A stretch of 5,608 nt of DNA from positions 1 to 5,608 of the forward strand of contig JAVBMO010000174.1 of assembly GCA_031552355.1 (NCBI GenBank), read 5' to 3'. This stretch comes from JAVBMO01 sp031552355. Its GTDB lineage: Bacteria; Bacteroidota; Bacteroidia; Bacteroidales; P3. The notes under the pieces are model-generated. The model saw only the letters and a list, made by a program, of their open reading frames with translations. It had not been told where the DNA came from and did not search any database. This document shows positions 1-5,453 of this stretch, in pieces. How positions within the stretch are numbered: the first letter of the stretch is position 1; every line of letters starts with the position of its first letter. The position numbers and the translations under genes were made by a program.

Positions 1-12
1 ATGAATTAAAAG

Positions 13-33
13 TTCATCATTCATAACTCATAA
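13..33. repeat. Heptamer tandem tract, TTCATNN type, upstream of the carbonic anhydrase gene
   Basis: Three units with a 7-base period: TTCATCA, TTCATAA, CTCATAA. The first 19 bases (13-31) are identical to 4498-4516 and 5176-5194 in the distant repeat mosaic. The tract ends ten bases before the ATG at 44, so it lies in the leader or promoter region of that gene. Confidence 0.75.
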
Positions 34-43
34 TTTTAAGGAA

Positions 44-586
44 ATGGCTCTGATAAAGAAAGTAAAAGGAATAGCGCCCAAATGGGGAAAAGATTGTTTT
101 ATTGCCGAAAATGCCACCATTGTAGGCGATGTTGAAATGGGTGACAATTGCAGTGTATGGTTCAATGCCGTTGTTCGTGGCGATGTTCATACGGTTCGCA
201 TTGGCAACAATGTGAATATCCAGGATGGCGCCATTATCCATTGCACCTACCAAAAAGCTTCTGTAACTATTGGAAATAATGTATCCATTGCCCACAATGC
301 CATTGTGCATGGTTGCACCATTGAAGACAATGTACTTATTGGCATGGCAGCCATTGTAATGGATGGCGCTGTGATAAAAGCTAATAGTTTGATTGCCGCA
401 GGTGCCATTGTGTTGGAAAATACCGTAGTAGAATCGGGTAGTATTTATGCAGGTATTCCTGCCAAAAAAGTAAAAACTTTGCCACAGGAAACCTTGGAAG
501 GCACTGTAAAACGTATTTCCAACGCCTATCCAATGTATGCCGGCTGGTACGATGAAGATAATGGGGAATTGAAAGTGGAGGATTGA
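44..586 (+). CDS. Gamma-carbonic-anhydrase-family protein (YrdA-like left-handed beta-helix)
   Basis: A 180-residue protein built of hexapeptide repeats (for example IGNNVNIQDGAIIH) that should form a left-handed beta-helix and a trimer. Key residues of the gamma-carbonic anhydrase family are present: RGD at 45-47, QDG at 60-62, and three candidate metal-binding histidines at H66, H84 and H89 (the last two in SIAHNAIVHGCTI). The C-terminus carries the usual IPAKKVK segment followed by a helix. Length matches the YrdA/PaaY-like subgroup, which lacks the acidic loop of the archaeal enzyme Cam; many of its members have no proven carbonic anhydrase activity, so CO2 hydration is possible but not certain. 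It is probably a soluble cytoplasmic protein. The ATG at 44 directly follows an AAGGAA purine run (38-43), and the family's N-terminus starts here. It is the first gene of a probable operon with the EVE and PhoH genes. Family assignment is secure; substrate is not. Confidence 0.93.
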   Translation: MALIKKVKGIAPKWGKDCFIAENATIVGDVEMGDNCSVWFNAVVRGDVHTVRIGNNVNIQDGAIIHCTYQKASVTIGNNVSIAHNAIVHGCTIEDNVLIGMAAIVMDGAVIKANSLIAAGAIVLENTVVESGSIYAGIPAKKVKTLPQETLEGTVKRISNAYPMYAGWYDEDNGELKVED

Positions 587-606
587 GAATAAAACATCTA
601 TATTCA

Positions 607-634
607 TTTTCAATTTTCAACTCTCAATTTTCAA
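607..634. repeat. Heptamer tandem tract, TTTTCAA type, upstream of the EVE gene
   Basis: Four units with a 7-base period: TTTTCAA, TTTTCAA, CTCTCAA, TTTTCAA. It fills most of the 53-base gap between the carbonic anhydrase stop and the EVE start at 640. The stretch 605-616 (CATTTTCAATTT) also matches the first twelve bases of the large module at 4311-5254, though the match is low complexity. Confidence 0.75.
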
Positions 635-639
635 TTAAT

Positions 640-1050
640 ATGAATTTTTGGTTAGTAAAGTCAGAACCTACAAAATATAGTTGGGAGAAATTTTTGTCCG
701 ACAAGGAAACTTTTTGGGATGGTGTAAGGAACTTTCAGGCTCGCAACAACTTGAAGGCTATGAAAATTGGCGATAAAGTTCTTTTTTACCATAGTAATGA
801 AGGAAAAGAAATTGTGGGTGTAGCCGAAGTCAGCAAAGAATATTTCCAAGACCCCACCACTACCGACAGTCAATGGGTTGCCGTAAACTTAAAACCTGTT
901 CATACACTGAAAAATCCGGTAAGTTTAGAAAGAATAAAAACCGATGAACAATTGGCCGGCATCGGCCTCATAAAACAACAACGGCTTTCGGTAATGCCGC
1001 TTACTGCTGCCGAATTTGACCGTATTTTACTATTAAGCGAAGAAGATTGA
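640..1050 (+). CDS. EVE domain-containing protein
   Basis: A 136-residue single-domain protein of the EVE (PUA-like) family, related to human THYN1. It shows the family's opening WLVKSEP at residues 4-10 followed by YSW, then WDGVRNFQARNNL (26-38), GDKVLFYHS (44-52), IVGVAEV (58-64) and LIKQQRLSVMPL (110-121). EVE domains form an aromatic pocket, and several bind modified bases in DNA or RNA; the ligand here is unknown. I chose the ATG at 640 because known family members begin within a few residues of WLVKSEP. A longer reading from a TTG at 583 would add 19 residues encoded by a heptamer repeat tract and would overlap the previous stop codon, so it is unlikely. There is no clear ribosome binding site, only an AT-rich leader, which is usual in Bacteroidota. 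The PhoH gene follows after 9 bases, which suggests co-transcription. Confidence 0.93.
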   Translation: MNFWLVKSEPTKYSWEKFLSDKETFWDGVRNFQARNNLKAMKIGDKVLFYHSNEGKEIVGVAEVSKEYFQDPTTTDSQWVAVNLKPVHTLKNPVSLERIKTDEQLAGIGLIKQQRLSVMPLTAAEFDRILLLSEED

Positions 1051-1059
1051 TTTTAGAAT

Positions 1060-2040
1060 ATGAAGAAAATTAAAAAAGACATTTTAAACGAAATTCCTAA
1101 CGAAAGTGAAAGAATTATTTCCTTAGATGATATTGATATTACGGCCTTTTGGGGCGTAAATGAAAAACTTCTGAATTTTCTCAGGCTTTTGTTTCCAAAA
1201 GTAAAAATTGTTGTGCGTGGCGAAATGGTGAAGCTTTTGGGCGAAAAAAATGAAATAGAAAAACTCGAAAAAAATATTCATTTCATGGTTTTGCATTTTG
1301 AACATTTTGGAAAAATATCCGAAAAGGAAATTATGCAAATTATTGAAAAAGAGCAGTCCGGCGTAGAAAAAGAATTAGAAAAAAACGTATTGGTACATGG
1401 AAATCATGGTTTGCTAATAAAAGCACGCACCGAAAACCAACAAAAAATGGTGGACGCCATTGCCGAAAACGATATGGTTTTTGCCATTGGGCCTGCCGGT
1501 TCGGGGAAAACCTATACTGCTGTCGCTTTGGCTGTACGTGCGTTGAAAAACCGTGAAGTCCGCCGTATCATTTTAACCCGTCCTGCTGTGGAAGCCGGAG
1601 AAAATCTCGGCTTTTTGCCCGGCGACTTACGTGACAAGTTAGATCCGTACTTACAACCCTTGTACGACGCTTTGCGCGATATGATTCCCACGCAAAAATT
1701 ACTTTCTTATTTAGAGGAAAATACTATAGAAATTGCCCCTTTGGCTTTTATGCGCGGACGTACGCTTGATAACGCTTTTGTGATTCTCGACGAAGCCCAG
1801 AATGCCACCGAAAGCCAAATGAAAATGTTTTTGACCCGTATGGGGCGTTCGGCAAAATTTATCATCACAGGCGATGTTACCCAAATAGATTTGCCCAAGA
1901 ATCAACAATCGGGTTTGATAAAAGCAGAAAAAATCCTGCAAAACATTGAGGGATTGAAATTTATTTACCTGACACAAGATGATATCATTCGCCACAGGCT
2001 GGTAACTCAAATTGTAAAAGCCTACGAAAAGAAAGATTAG
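1060..2040 (+). CDS. PhoH-family ATPase (PhoH-like protein)
   Basis: A 326-residue cytoplasmic P-loop NTPase of the PhoH/PhoL type. Residues about 25-85 form the small N-terminal alpha/beta region common to bacterial PhoH-like proteins (FPKVKIVVRGEMVKLLG is recognisable). The ATPase domain follows: KARTENQQKMVDAI (121-134), Walker A GPAGSGKT (144-151), LTRPAVEAGENLGFLPGDL (172-190), Walker B VILDEAQN (241-248), MFLTRMG (256-262), TGDVTQIDLP (270-279) and a terminal segment DDIIRHRLVTQIVKAY (307-322) with the conserved arginines. All nucleotide-binding motifs are intact and length is normal. The family has been linked to phosphate starvation in E. coli and to RNA metabolism, partly through genomic association with the RNase YbeY; no ybeY gene is in this window, so the role stays open. 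The gene starts 9 bases after the EVE gene and probably ends the first operon. Confidence 0.95.
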   Translation: MKKIKKDILNEIPNESERIISLDDIDITAFWGVNEKLLNFLRLLFPKVKIVVRGEMVKLLGEKNEIEKLEKNIHFMVLHFEHFGKISEKEIMQIIEKEQSGVEKELEKNVLVHGNHGLLIKARTENQQKMVDAIAENDMVFAIGPAGSGKTYTAVALAVRALKNREVRRIILTRPAVEAGENLGFLPGDLRDKLDPYLQPLYDALRDMIPTQKLLSYLEENTIEIAPLAFMRGRTLDNAFVILDEAQNATESQMKMFLTRMGRSAKFIITGDVTQIDLPKNQQSGLIKAEKILQNIEGLKFIYLTQDDIIRHRLVTQIVKAYEKKD

Positions 2041-2137
2041 CTTATTTTAGGGTTGTTAACATCAATTATAAAAAAGACTGTTTGGCAGTTGATTGCATTT
2101 TTTGAATTGTGGCAATAGTTCAAAGCTCATTTTTTTG

Positions 2138-2145
2138 TACTTTTG
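2138..2145 (+). promoter_or_regulatory. Probable Bacteroidota -7 promoter element for the rhomboid gene
   Basis: TACTTTTG matches the Bacteroidota primary sigma factor -7 consensus TAnnTTTG exactly. It lies in the 138-base gap between the PhoH stop and the rhomboid ATG at 2179, which would give a 5' leader of roughly 25-30 bases. I see no good TTTG -33 element at the expected distance, so the match rests on the -7 box and its location. It would separate the rhomboid-EEP pair from the upstream three-gene operon. Confidence 0.55.
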
Positions 2146-2178
2146 CAAGATAAAACAACCCTTTCCAGGAACTTTACC

Positions 2179-3054
2179 ATGCACAGAAACCCTTATACGC
2201 CTAAACAACCTTTGGAAGATTTGAAACGGTTTCTTTTAAGTGGAACCGTTTTGCCACGCCTTATTTGGGTGTATTTATTCGGTTCTTTGCTTTGCCTTGT
2301 AGCGGTTCTATTGAACCATTTTGAAATCAGTGGCTTTAAAGAATTTATAGAAACCCATTTGGCGCTTTCTGCCAATGCAGAAATTTTTCTGCATAACCCA
2401 TGGACTTTGTTTACTTATCCCTTTCTGAGTTTTGACTTTTTTTCATTTTTGTTTGGAGTCCTTTTATTGGGTTATTTCGGATTGTTGTTTTGCCGCTATT
2501 TGGGCCATCGCCGTTTCTTTACTGCTTTTTCTTTGGCGTCACTTTTAAGCGGTATTTTCTACATCGTTCTGAATACCTTTTTTGCAAGTACTTTTTTGTC
2601 GTATCCCGAAATTTTAACAGGCCCTCTACCGGCTGTTTTCGCTATCTTTTTCGGAGTTGCTTACTATTTGCCGGTAGAACCTATCCGTTTCCCTTTTTTC
2701 GGAAATGTGAAATTAAAATATGTGGCATGGATTTTGGCCGGGATGGAATTGTTTATGGTTTTTGGGGAACATTCTGCCGAACATCTTACCAATCTCTTTG
2801 GGGGTTTGGTGGGGGTGGCATTTATTTTCTTTGACAGAAAATCCGGTGGCAAATCTTTCTTCAAACCGAGAAAAAAACTGAAAGTTAGAGGAAAAGCTGC
2901 TCATTCAAGACCCTTGACAGATGAACAATACAATGCCGAAAGGGCTAAGCGCCAAAAAGAAATAGACCGCATTTTGGATAAAATTTCCCAGCATGGCTAT
3001 TCGGCTTTAAGCAAGGAAGAAAAACAAACTTTGTTCGAAAATTCAGGAAAATAA
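2179..3054 (+). CDS. Rhomboid-family membrane protein lacking the catalytic serine (probable pseudoprotease)
   Basis: A 291-residue polytopic membrane protein with about six hydrophobic segments (near residues 26-46, 83-105, 112-135, 148-165, 178-195 and 202-219). The rhomboid fold is recognisable from NPWTLFTYPFLSFDFFSFLF (73-92), the VKLKYVAW segment (177-184), and a His followed by a glycine-rich helix, EHLTNLFGGLVG (201-212), where H202 fits the catalytic histidine. The serine motif GxSx in the fourth helix reads G148-P-L-P, so Leu150 replaces the nucleophile and the protein should not be a serine protease. After the membrane domain come a basic stretch (229-244) and a charged helical tail ending EIDRILDKISQHGYSALSKE. 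This resembles the short C-terminal domain of Bacteroidota rhomboids (I recall it as DUF6576). The ATG at 2179 is preferred over an in-frame TTG at 2143 because the latter lies inside the promoter element. The EEP gene follows after 23 bases. Confidence 0.85.
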   Translation: MHRNPYTPKQPLEDLKRFLLSGTVLPRLIWVYLFGSLLCLVAVLLNHFEISGFKEFIETHLALSANAEIFLHNPWTLFTYPFLSFDFFSFLFGVLLLGYFGLLFCRYLGHRRFFTAFSLASLLSGIFYIVLNTFFASTFLSYPEILTGPLPAVFAIFFGVAYYLPVEPIRFPFFGNVKLKYVAWILAGMELFMVFGEHSAEHLTNLFGGLVGVAFIFFDRKSGGKSFFKPRKKLKVRGKAAHSRPLTDEQYNAERAKRQKEIDRILDKISQHGYSALSKEEKQTLFENSGK

Positions 3055-3065
3055 ACAGATAAATC

Positions 3066-3070
3066 AAGGA
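3066..3070 (+). promoter_or_regulatory. Shine-Dalgarno-like AAGGA before the EEP gene
   Basis: AAGGA lies seven bases upstream of the ATG at 3078, in the 23-base gap after the rhomboid stop. It is the best-spaced ribosome binding site in the window and supports this start. Confidence 0.5.
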
Positions 3071-3077
3071 TTCGAAA

Positions 3078-4172
3078 ATGAAATCAGTTATTAAATGGGT
3101 TTTTATTCTCTTGAATGCAGTGGCGGCATTGGCGCTTCTTCTGTCTTATTTATCGGCCTTTGTAAACCCTCAAAAAGTGCCCATCTTGGGCGTACTTAGC
3201 TTGGGTTACTTGGCGTTGCTGGGTATTAACCTTGTTTTTGTTTTATTGTGGTTGTTTGCCTACAAAAAATACTTTCTTATTTCCCTTATTGCCATTTGTT
3301 TGCGGATTGATTACCTTCCGGCATTTTTTCAATTCGGAAATTCCGAAAAGACAGAACAAACCGACGCCAATGCTTTTAAAATCATGACATTTAACCTGCA
3401 TGCCTTCAGAAATATTGATGAATGGGTGCGGGAACCCGAAAGTGTGGATAAAACCTTGGAGTTAATCAAAGAAAACGAACCGGATATCATTTGTTTTCAG
3501 GAATTTTACAGCAATAAAAAGAAAGGCAATCCTTTTAACGTTGTGGAACGGATAAAAAAGGAAACTTCTTTGAAATATTATTGTGCTTCGTTCGAAAACA
3601 AAAATTCTGTTCGGGGAAACATAATTCTTTCCAAATTTCCCATTCTGAAAGGCGATACCATCAACGGAAGCAATTCGGATGGACTCAGATCGGTTTGGGC
3701 CGATATTTTATTGGATAAAGACACCATTCGGCTCTATAACTTACATTTAACCTCTTTCCGCTTGGACGATTTCGACGCCAAAGCCTTTGAAGATATGACC
3801 GAAAAAGTAAGTTTTGAGAAAGAAAAAAGCAAAACCATTCTTCGCAAATTGCGCACAGCACAGACAGAGCACGGCAAAGAAGCCGATATTCTAAAAAAAC
3901 ACATGACCAATTGTGGTCATAAAACTTTTATCTGCGGCGATTTCAACGACTCGCCGTCTTCTTATGTTTACCGGCAATTGATAAAAAACAAGAAAGATGC
4001 TTTTCGCGAAAAGGGAAGCGGCTTTGGAAATACCTACAATGGCAAATTCCCTGCTTTCAGAATCGACTATATTTTAATGGATCCTCAATTCAGTACCTTG
4101 GATTTCAAAGTGCATCCGGTTGATTTTTCTGACCACTATCCCGTTTTTGCATCCATACAAAAATTGAAGTAA
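3078..4172 (+). CDS. Membrane-anchored endonuclease/exonuclease/phosphatase (EEP) family protein
   Basis: A 364-residue protein with an N-terminal membrane region (hydrophobic segments near residues 6-28, 35-60 and 64-76) and a metal-dependent EEP hydrolase domain from about residue 100 on. Every core motif is present: MTFNLH with N106, ICFQEF with E142, RGNIILSKFPI (179-189), YNLHLTS with H223, ICGDFND with D288 and N290, a substrate-loop motif GFGNTYNGKFPAFRIDYIL (315-333) with D330, and terminal SDHYPV with D352-H353. These are the metal and catalytic residues of the DNase I/AP endonuclease/sphingomyelinase superfamily, so the enzyme should be active. A charged, probably helical insert (about 228-276) sits between the H223 and D288 motifs and is common in the Bacteroidota subgroup. 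Topology cannot be fixed from sequence, so the catalytic domain may face the periplasm or the cytoplasm. The substrate (nucleic acid, phospholipid or other phosphodiester) is unknown. It is probably co-transcribed with the rhomboid gene. Confidence 0.93.
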   Translation: MKSVIKWVFILLNAVAALALLLSYLSAFVNPQKVPILGVLSLGYLALLGINLVFVLLWLFAYKKYFLISLIAICLRIDYLPAFFQFGNSEKTEQTDANAFKIMTFNLHAFRNIDEWVREPESVDKTLELIKENEPDIICFQEFYSNKKKGNPFNVVERIKKETSLKYYCASFENKNSVRGNIILSKFPILKGDTINGSNSDGLRSVWADILLDKDTIRLYNLHLTSFRLDDFDAKAFEDMTEKVSFEKEKSKTILRKLRTAQTEHGKEADILKKHMTNCGHKTFICGDFNDSPSSYVYRQLIKNKKDAFREKGSGFGNTYNGKFPAFRIDYILMDPQFSTLDFKVHPVDFSDHYPVFASIQKLK

Positions 4173-4183
4173 TACTCGCAGAG

Positions 4184-4218
4184 AAATTACGAATTGGGAA
4201 TTACGAATTAGGAATCGA
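4184..4218. repeat. Heptamer tandem tract, GAATTNN type
   Basis: Five units with a 7-base period: AAATTAC, GAATTGG, GAATTAC, GAATTAG, GAATCGA. It begins twelve bases after the EEP stop codon. The end of this tract (AATTAGGAAT, 4206-4215) recurs at 4834-4843, where the second composite cassette begins. Confidence 0.75.
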
Positions 4219-4230
4219 AACAGCCAAAGA

Positions 4231-4265
4231 GGCCAAAGGTTCAAGGTAGAAGGTAAAAGGCATTA
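4231..4265. repeat. Heptamer tandem tract, GGYNNAA type (five units)
   Basis: Units GGCCAAA, GGTTCAA, GGTAGAA, GGTAAAA, GGCATTA. The equivalent place in the second cassette (4858-4871) has only two units, a difference of exactly three heptamers (21 bases). Confidence 0.7.
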
Positions 4266-4271
4266 ACGCCG

Positions 4272-4299
4272 TTCATCATTCATATATCATAGTTCATCG
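4272..4299. repeat. Heptamer tandem tract, TTCATNN type (four units)
   Basis: Units TTCATCA, TTCATAT, ATCATAG, TTCATCG, followed by TTAAA. It is nearly identical to 4878-4905 (TTCATCA, TTCATAC, ATCATAG, TTCATCG). Both copies directly precede a large module. Confidence 0.75.
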
Positions 4300-4310
4300 T
4301 TAAAAAAAAA

Positions 4311-4497
4311 CATTTTCAATTTATTTGACACAGAGAACCACAGAGAAATTTTGGATTTAACAGCCGAAGAATGTGGAGGTATTTTGCCGAAGGCAAAATC
4401 AAATCCTGTAATCAAATTCCAGACAGGATTAACAAGCAAAATTAAAACCTGAAGATCCTGTCCATCCTGTCGAGAAGAAAGTGTTGCGCAGCGACAA
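4311..4497. repeat. Large repeat module, copy 1
   Basis: Begins CATTTTCAATTTATTTGACA and ends at a GCGACAA motif. Internal landmarks shared with other copies are a perfect 8-bp hairpin ATTTTGCC-GAA-GGCAAAAT (4381-4399), an inverted pair AATCCTGT/ACAGGATT (4402-4409 and 4423-4430), a segment with two CCTGTC repeats (near 4457-4471) and a terminal hairpin TGTTGC-GCA-GCGACA (4482-4496). It lacks the GAATTNN heptamer insert found in copies 2 and 4. Confidence 0.85.
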
Positions 4498-4576
4498 TTC
4501 ATCATTCATAACTCATCGTTAAATAAAGAAAATCCTGTCCATCCTGTCGAAAAACGCAATGACGCGCAGCGACAAA
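4498..4576. repeat. Linker repeat, copy 1
   Basis: A 79-base element that starts with heptamers TTCATCA, TTCATAA, CTCATCG, contains TCCTGTCCATCCTGTC and ends in a GCGCAGCGACAAA hairpin half. It is almost identical to 5176-5253 and, like that copy, sits between two large modules. Confidence 0.85.
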
Positions 4577-4788
4577 CATTTTCAATTTATTCGACACAGA
4601 GAGCCACGGAGAAATTTTGAATTCAGAATTTTGAATTTTTAATTAAACAGCCGGAGAATACATGAGGTATTTTGCCAAAGGCAAAATTGAATCCTGTTAA
4701 TCGTTAAAATTTAGACAGGATTAACACGCAAAACAAAACCTGAAAATCCTGTCCATCTTGTCAAAAAAAGGTGTCGCGTAGCGACAAA
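4577..4788. repeat. Large repeat module, copy 2
   Basis: A full-length 212-base copy; one T-to-C change (TATTCGACA) in the opening motif. It contains a GAATTNN heptamer tract (4612-4639), the perfect hairpin ATTTTGCC-AAA-GGCAAAAT (4669-4687), the pair AATCCTGT/ACAGGATT (4690-4697 and 4715-4722) and the perfect terminal hairpin TGTCGC-GTA-GCGACA (4772-4786). Confidence 0.85.
4612..4639. repeat. Heptamer tandem tract, GAATTNN type, inside module copy 2
   Basis: Units AAATTTT, GAATTCA, GAATTTT, GAATTTT. The same four units occur at 4949-4976 in copy 4, but copy 1 has only a short AAATTTTGGATTT there, as if the tract expanded or was lost. Confidence 0.7.
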
Positions 4789-4844
4789 CATTTTCAATTT
4801 ATTTGACACAGAGTAACACTGAGGCAAATCTTAAATTAGGAATT
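4789..4844. repeat. Large repeat module, copy 3 (5' fragment)
   Basis: Only the first part of the module is present (opening motif, then GAGTAACACTGAGGCAAATC), closely resembling the 5' part of copy 5 at 5254. It then changes into the leader of the second cassette at AATTAGGAAT (4834-4843). Confidence 0.8.
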
Positions 4845-4857
4845 GAACAGACAAAGA

Positions 4858-4905
4858 GGCAAAAGGTATTAACGCCGTTCATCATTCATACATCATAGTT
4901 CATCG
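4858..4905. repeat. Heptamer leader of the second composite cassette
   Basis: Two GGNNNNA units (GGCAAAA, GGTATTA at 4858-4871), then ACGCCG, then four TTCATNN units (4878-4905). It matches 4231-4299 in order and sequence but is three GGY heptamers shorter. Confidence 0.75.
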
Positions 4906-4913
4906 TTAAAATA

Positions 4914-5175
4914 CATTTTCAATTTATTTGACACAGAGAGCCACGGAGAAATTTTGAATTCAGAATTTTGAATTTTAAATTAAACAGCCAGTGAGAACCA
5001 CAGAGGTATTTTGCCAAAGGCAACCCCAAAAATCCTGTAAATCGAAAAAGTTCTCGTACAAACCTAACAGGTTTCAAAAACCTGTTAGGTTTTAAAGTTT
5101 AGACAGGATTGACAAGGAAGTAAAACCTGAAAATCTTGTAACCCTGTCAGAGAAAGGTGTCGCGCAACGACAAAA
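4914..5175. repeat. Large repeat module, copy 4 (interrupted)
   Basis: Starts with the opening motif and carries the GAATTNN heptamers (4949-4976). The ATTTTGCC hairpin (from 5008) is damaged here, because its second arm reads GGCAACCC. Between AATCG (ending 5044) and TTAAAGTTT (5092-5100) it holds an extra stretch of roughly 47 bases containing a perfect palindrome. The terminal hairpin (5158-5172) has one mismatch next to the loop. Confidence 0.85.
5060..5092. repeat. Perfect 15-bp inverted repeat with 3-base loop, nested in module copy 4
   Basis: Arms AAACCTAACAGGTTT (5060-5074) and AAACCTGTTAGGTTT (5078-5092) around the loop CAA. Modules 2 and 5 continue directly from AATC(G/A) to TTAAA, without this element, so it looks like a later insertion of a REP-like or miniature mobile element. 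As RNA it would form a strong stem. From memory, palindromes of this kind are common between genes in Bacteroidota. Confidence 0.85.
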
Positions 5176-5253
5176 TTCATCATTCATAACTCATCGTTAA
5201 ATAAAGAAAATCCTGTCCATTCTGTCGAAAACGCAATGTCGCGCAGCGACAAA
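5176..5253. repeat. Linker repeat, copy 2
   Basis: Second copy of the 4498-4576 element with the same heptamers, CCTGTC repeats and a perfect terminal hairpin TGTCGC-GCA-GCGACA (5237-5251). Only a few bases differ from copy 1. Confidence 0.85.
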
Positions 5254-5453
5254 CATTTTCAATTTATTTGACACAGAGTAACACGGAGGCAAATCTTAAA
5301 TCAGGAATTAAACAGCCGGAGAATACAGAGGTATTTTGCCGAAGGCAAAATTGAATCCTATAAATCATTAAAGTTTAGACAGGATTAACAAACAAAATTA
5401 AAACCTGAAAATCCTGTCTATCTTGTCAGAGAAAGTTGTCGCGCAGCGGCAAA
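5254..5453. repeat. Large repeat module, copy 5
   Basis: A 200-base copy with the GAGTAACACGGAGGC variant also seen in copy 3, a perfect hairpin ATTTTGCC-GAA-GGCAAAAT (5333-5351), the pair AATCCTAT/ACAGGATT (5354-5361 and 5379-5386, one mismatch) and the terminal hairpin TGTCGC-GCA-GCGGCA (5437-5451, one wobble pair). It is followed by two TTCATNN heptamers (5456-5469) and then the insertion sequence. Confidence 0.85.

Noticed and set aside
17..613. Minus-strand open frame of 198 codons opposite the carbonic anhydrase gene
   Set aside because: It mirrors the hexapeptide-rich gene on the plus strand, whose metal-binding and beta-helix motifs are clear. The composition (many Asn, Ile, Gly) reflects the complement of that coding sequence.
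583..639. N-terminal extension of the EVE protein from a TTG at 583
   Set aside because: The extra 19 residues come from the TTTTCAA heptamer tract, and the start overlaps the previous stop codon. EVE proteins normally begin just before WLVKSEP, as from the ATG at 640.
2041..2137. Rho-independent terminator after the PhoH gene
   Set aside because: Only stems of 4-5 bp (such as ATTG-TGG-CAAT near 2106-2116) are present, without a strong GC stem followed directly by a T run.
2143..2178. N-terminal extension of the rhomboid from a TTG at 2143
   Set aside because: The TTG is part of the TACTTTTG promoter element at 2138-2145, so it is unlikely to be in the transcript. The ATG at 2179 is the better start.
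3759..3905. Charged insert in the EEP protein as an unusual added domain
   Set aside because: It fits between the H223 and D288 motifs without disturbing them, and as far as I recall a similar charged helix is common in the Bacteroidota members of this family.
4287..4505. Minus-strand open frame of 72 codons in the repeat mosaic
   Set aside because: It lies entirely in repeats (heptamers plus module copy 1), contains no recognisable domain, and the other module copies do not keep it open. It is a by-product of the repeat sequence.
4325..5273. TTGACA boxes in each module as sigma-70 -35 promoter elements
   Set aside because: Each module opening contains TTGACA (TCGACA in copy 2), but I see no TATAAT at 16-18 bases downstream, and the Bacteroidota primary sigma factor uses a different consensus.
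4311..5453. CRISPR array
   Set aside because: The repeats are about 200 bases long, vary internally, and have no uniform unique spacers; no cas gene is present.
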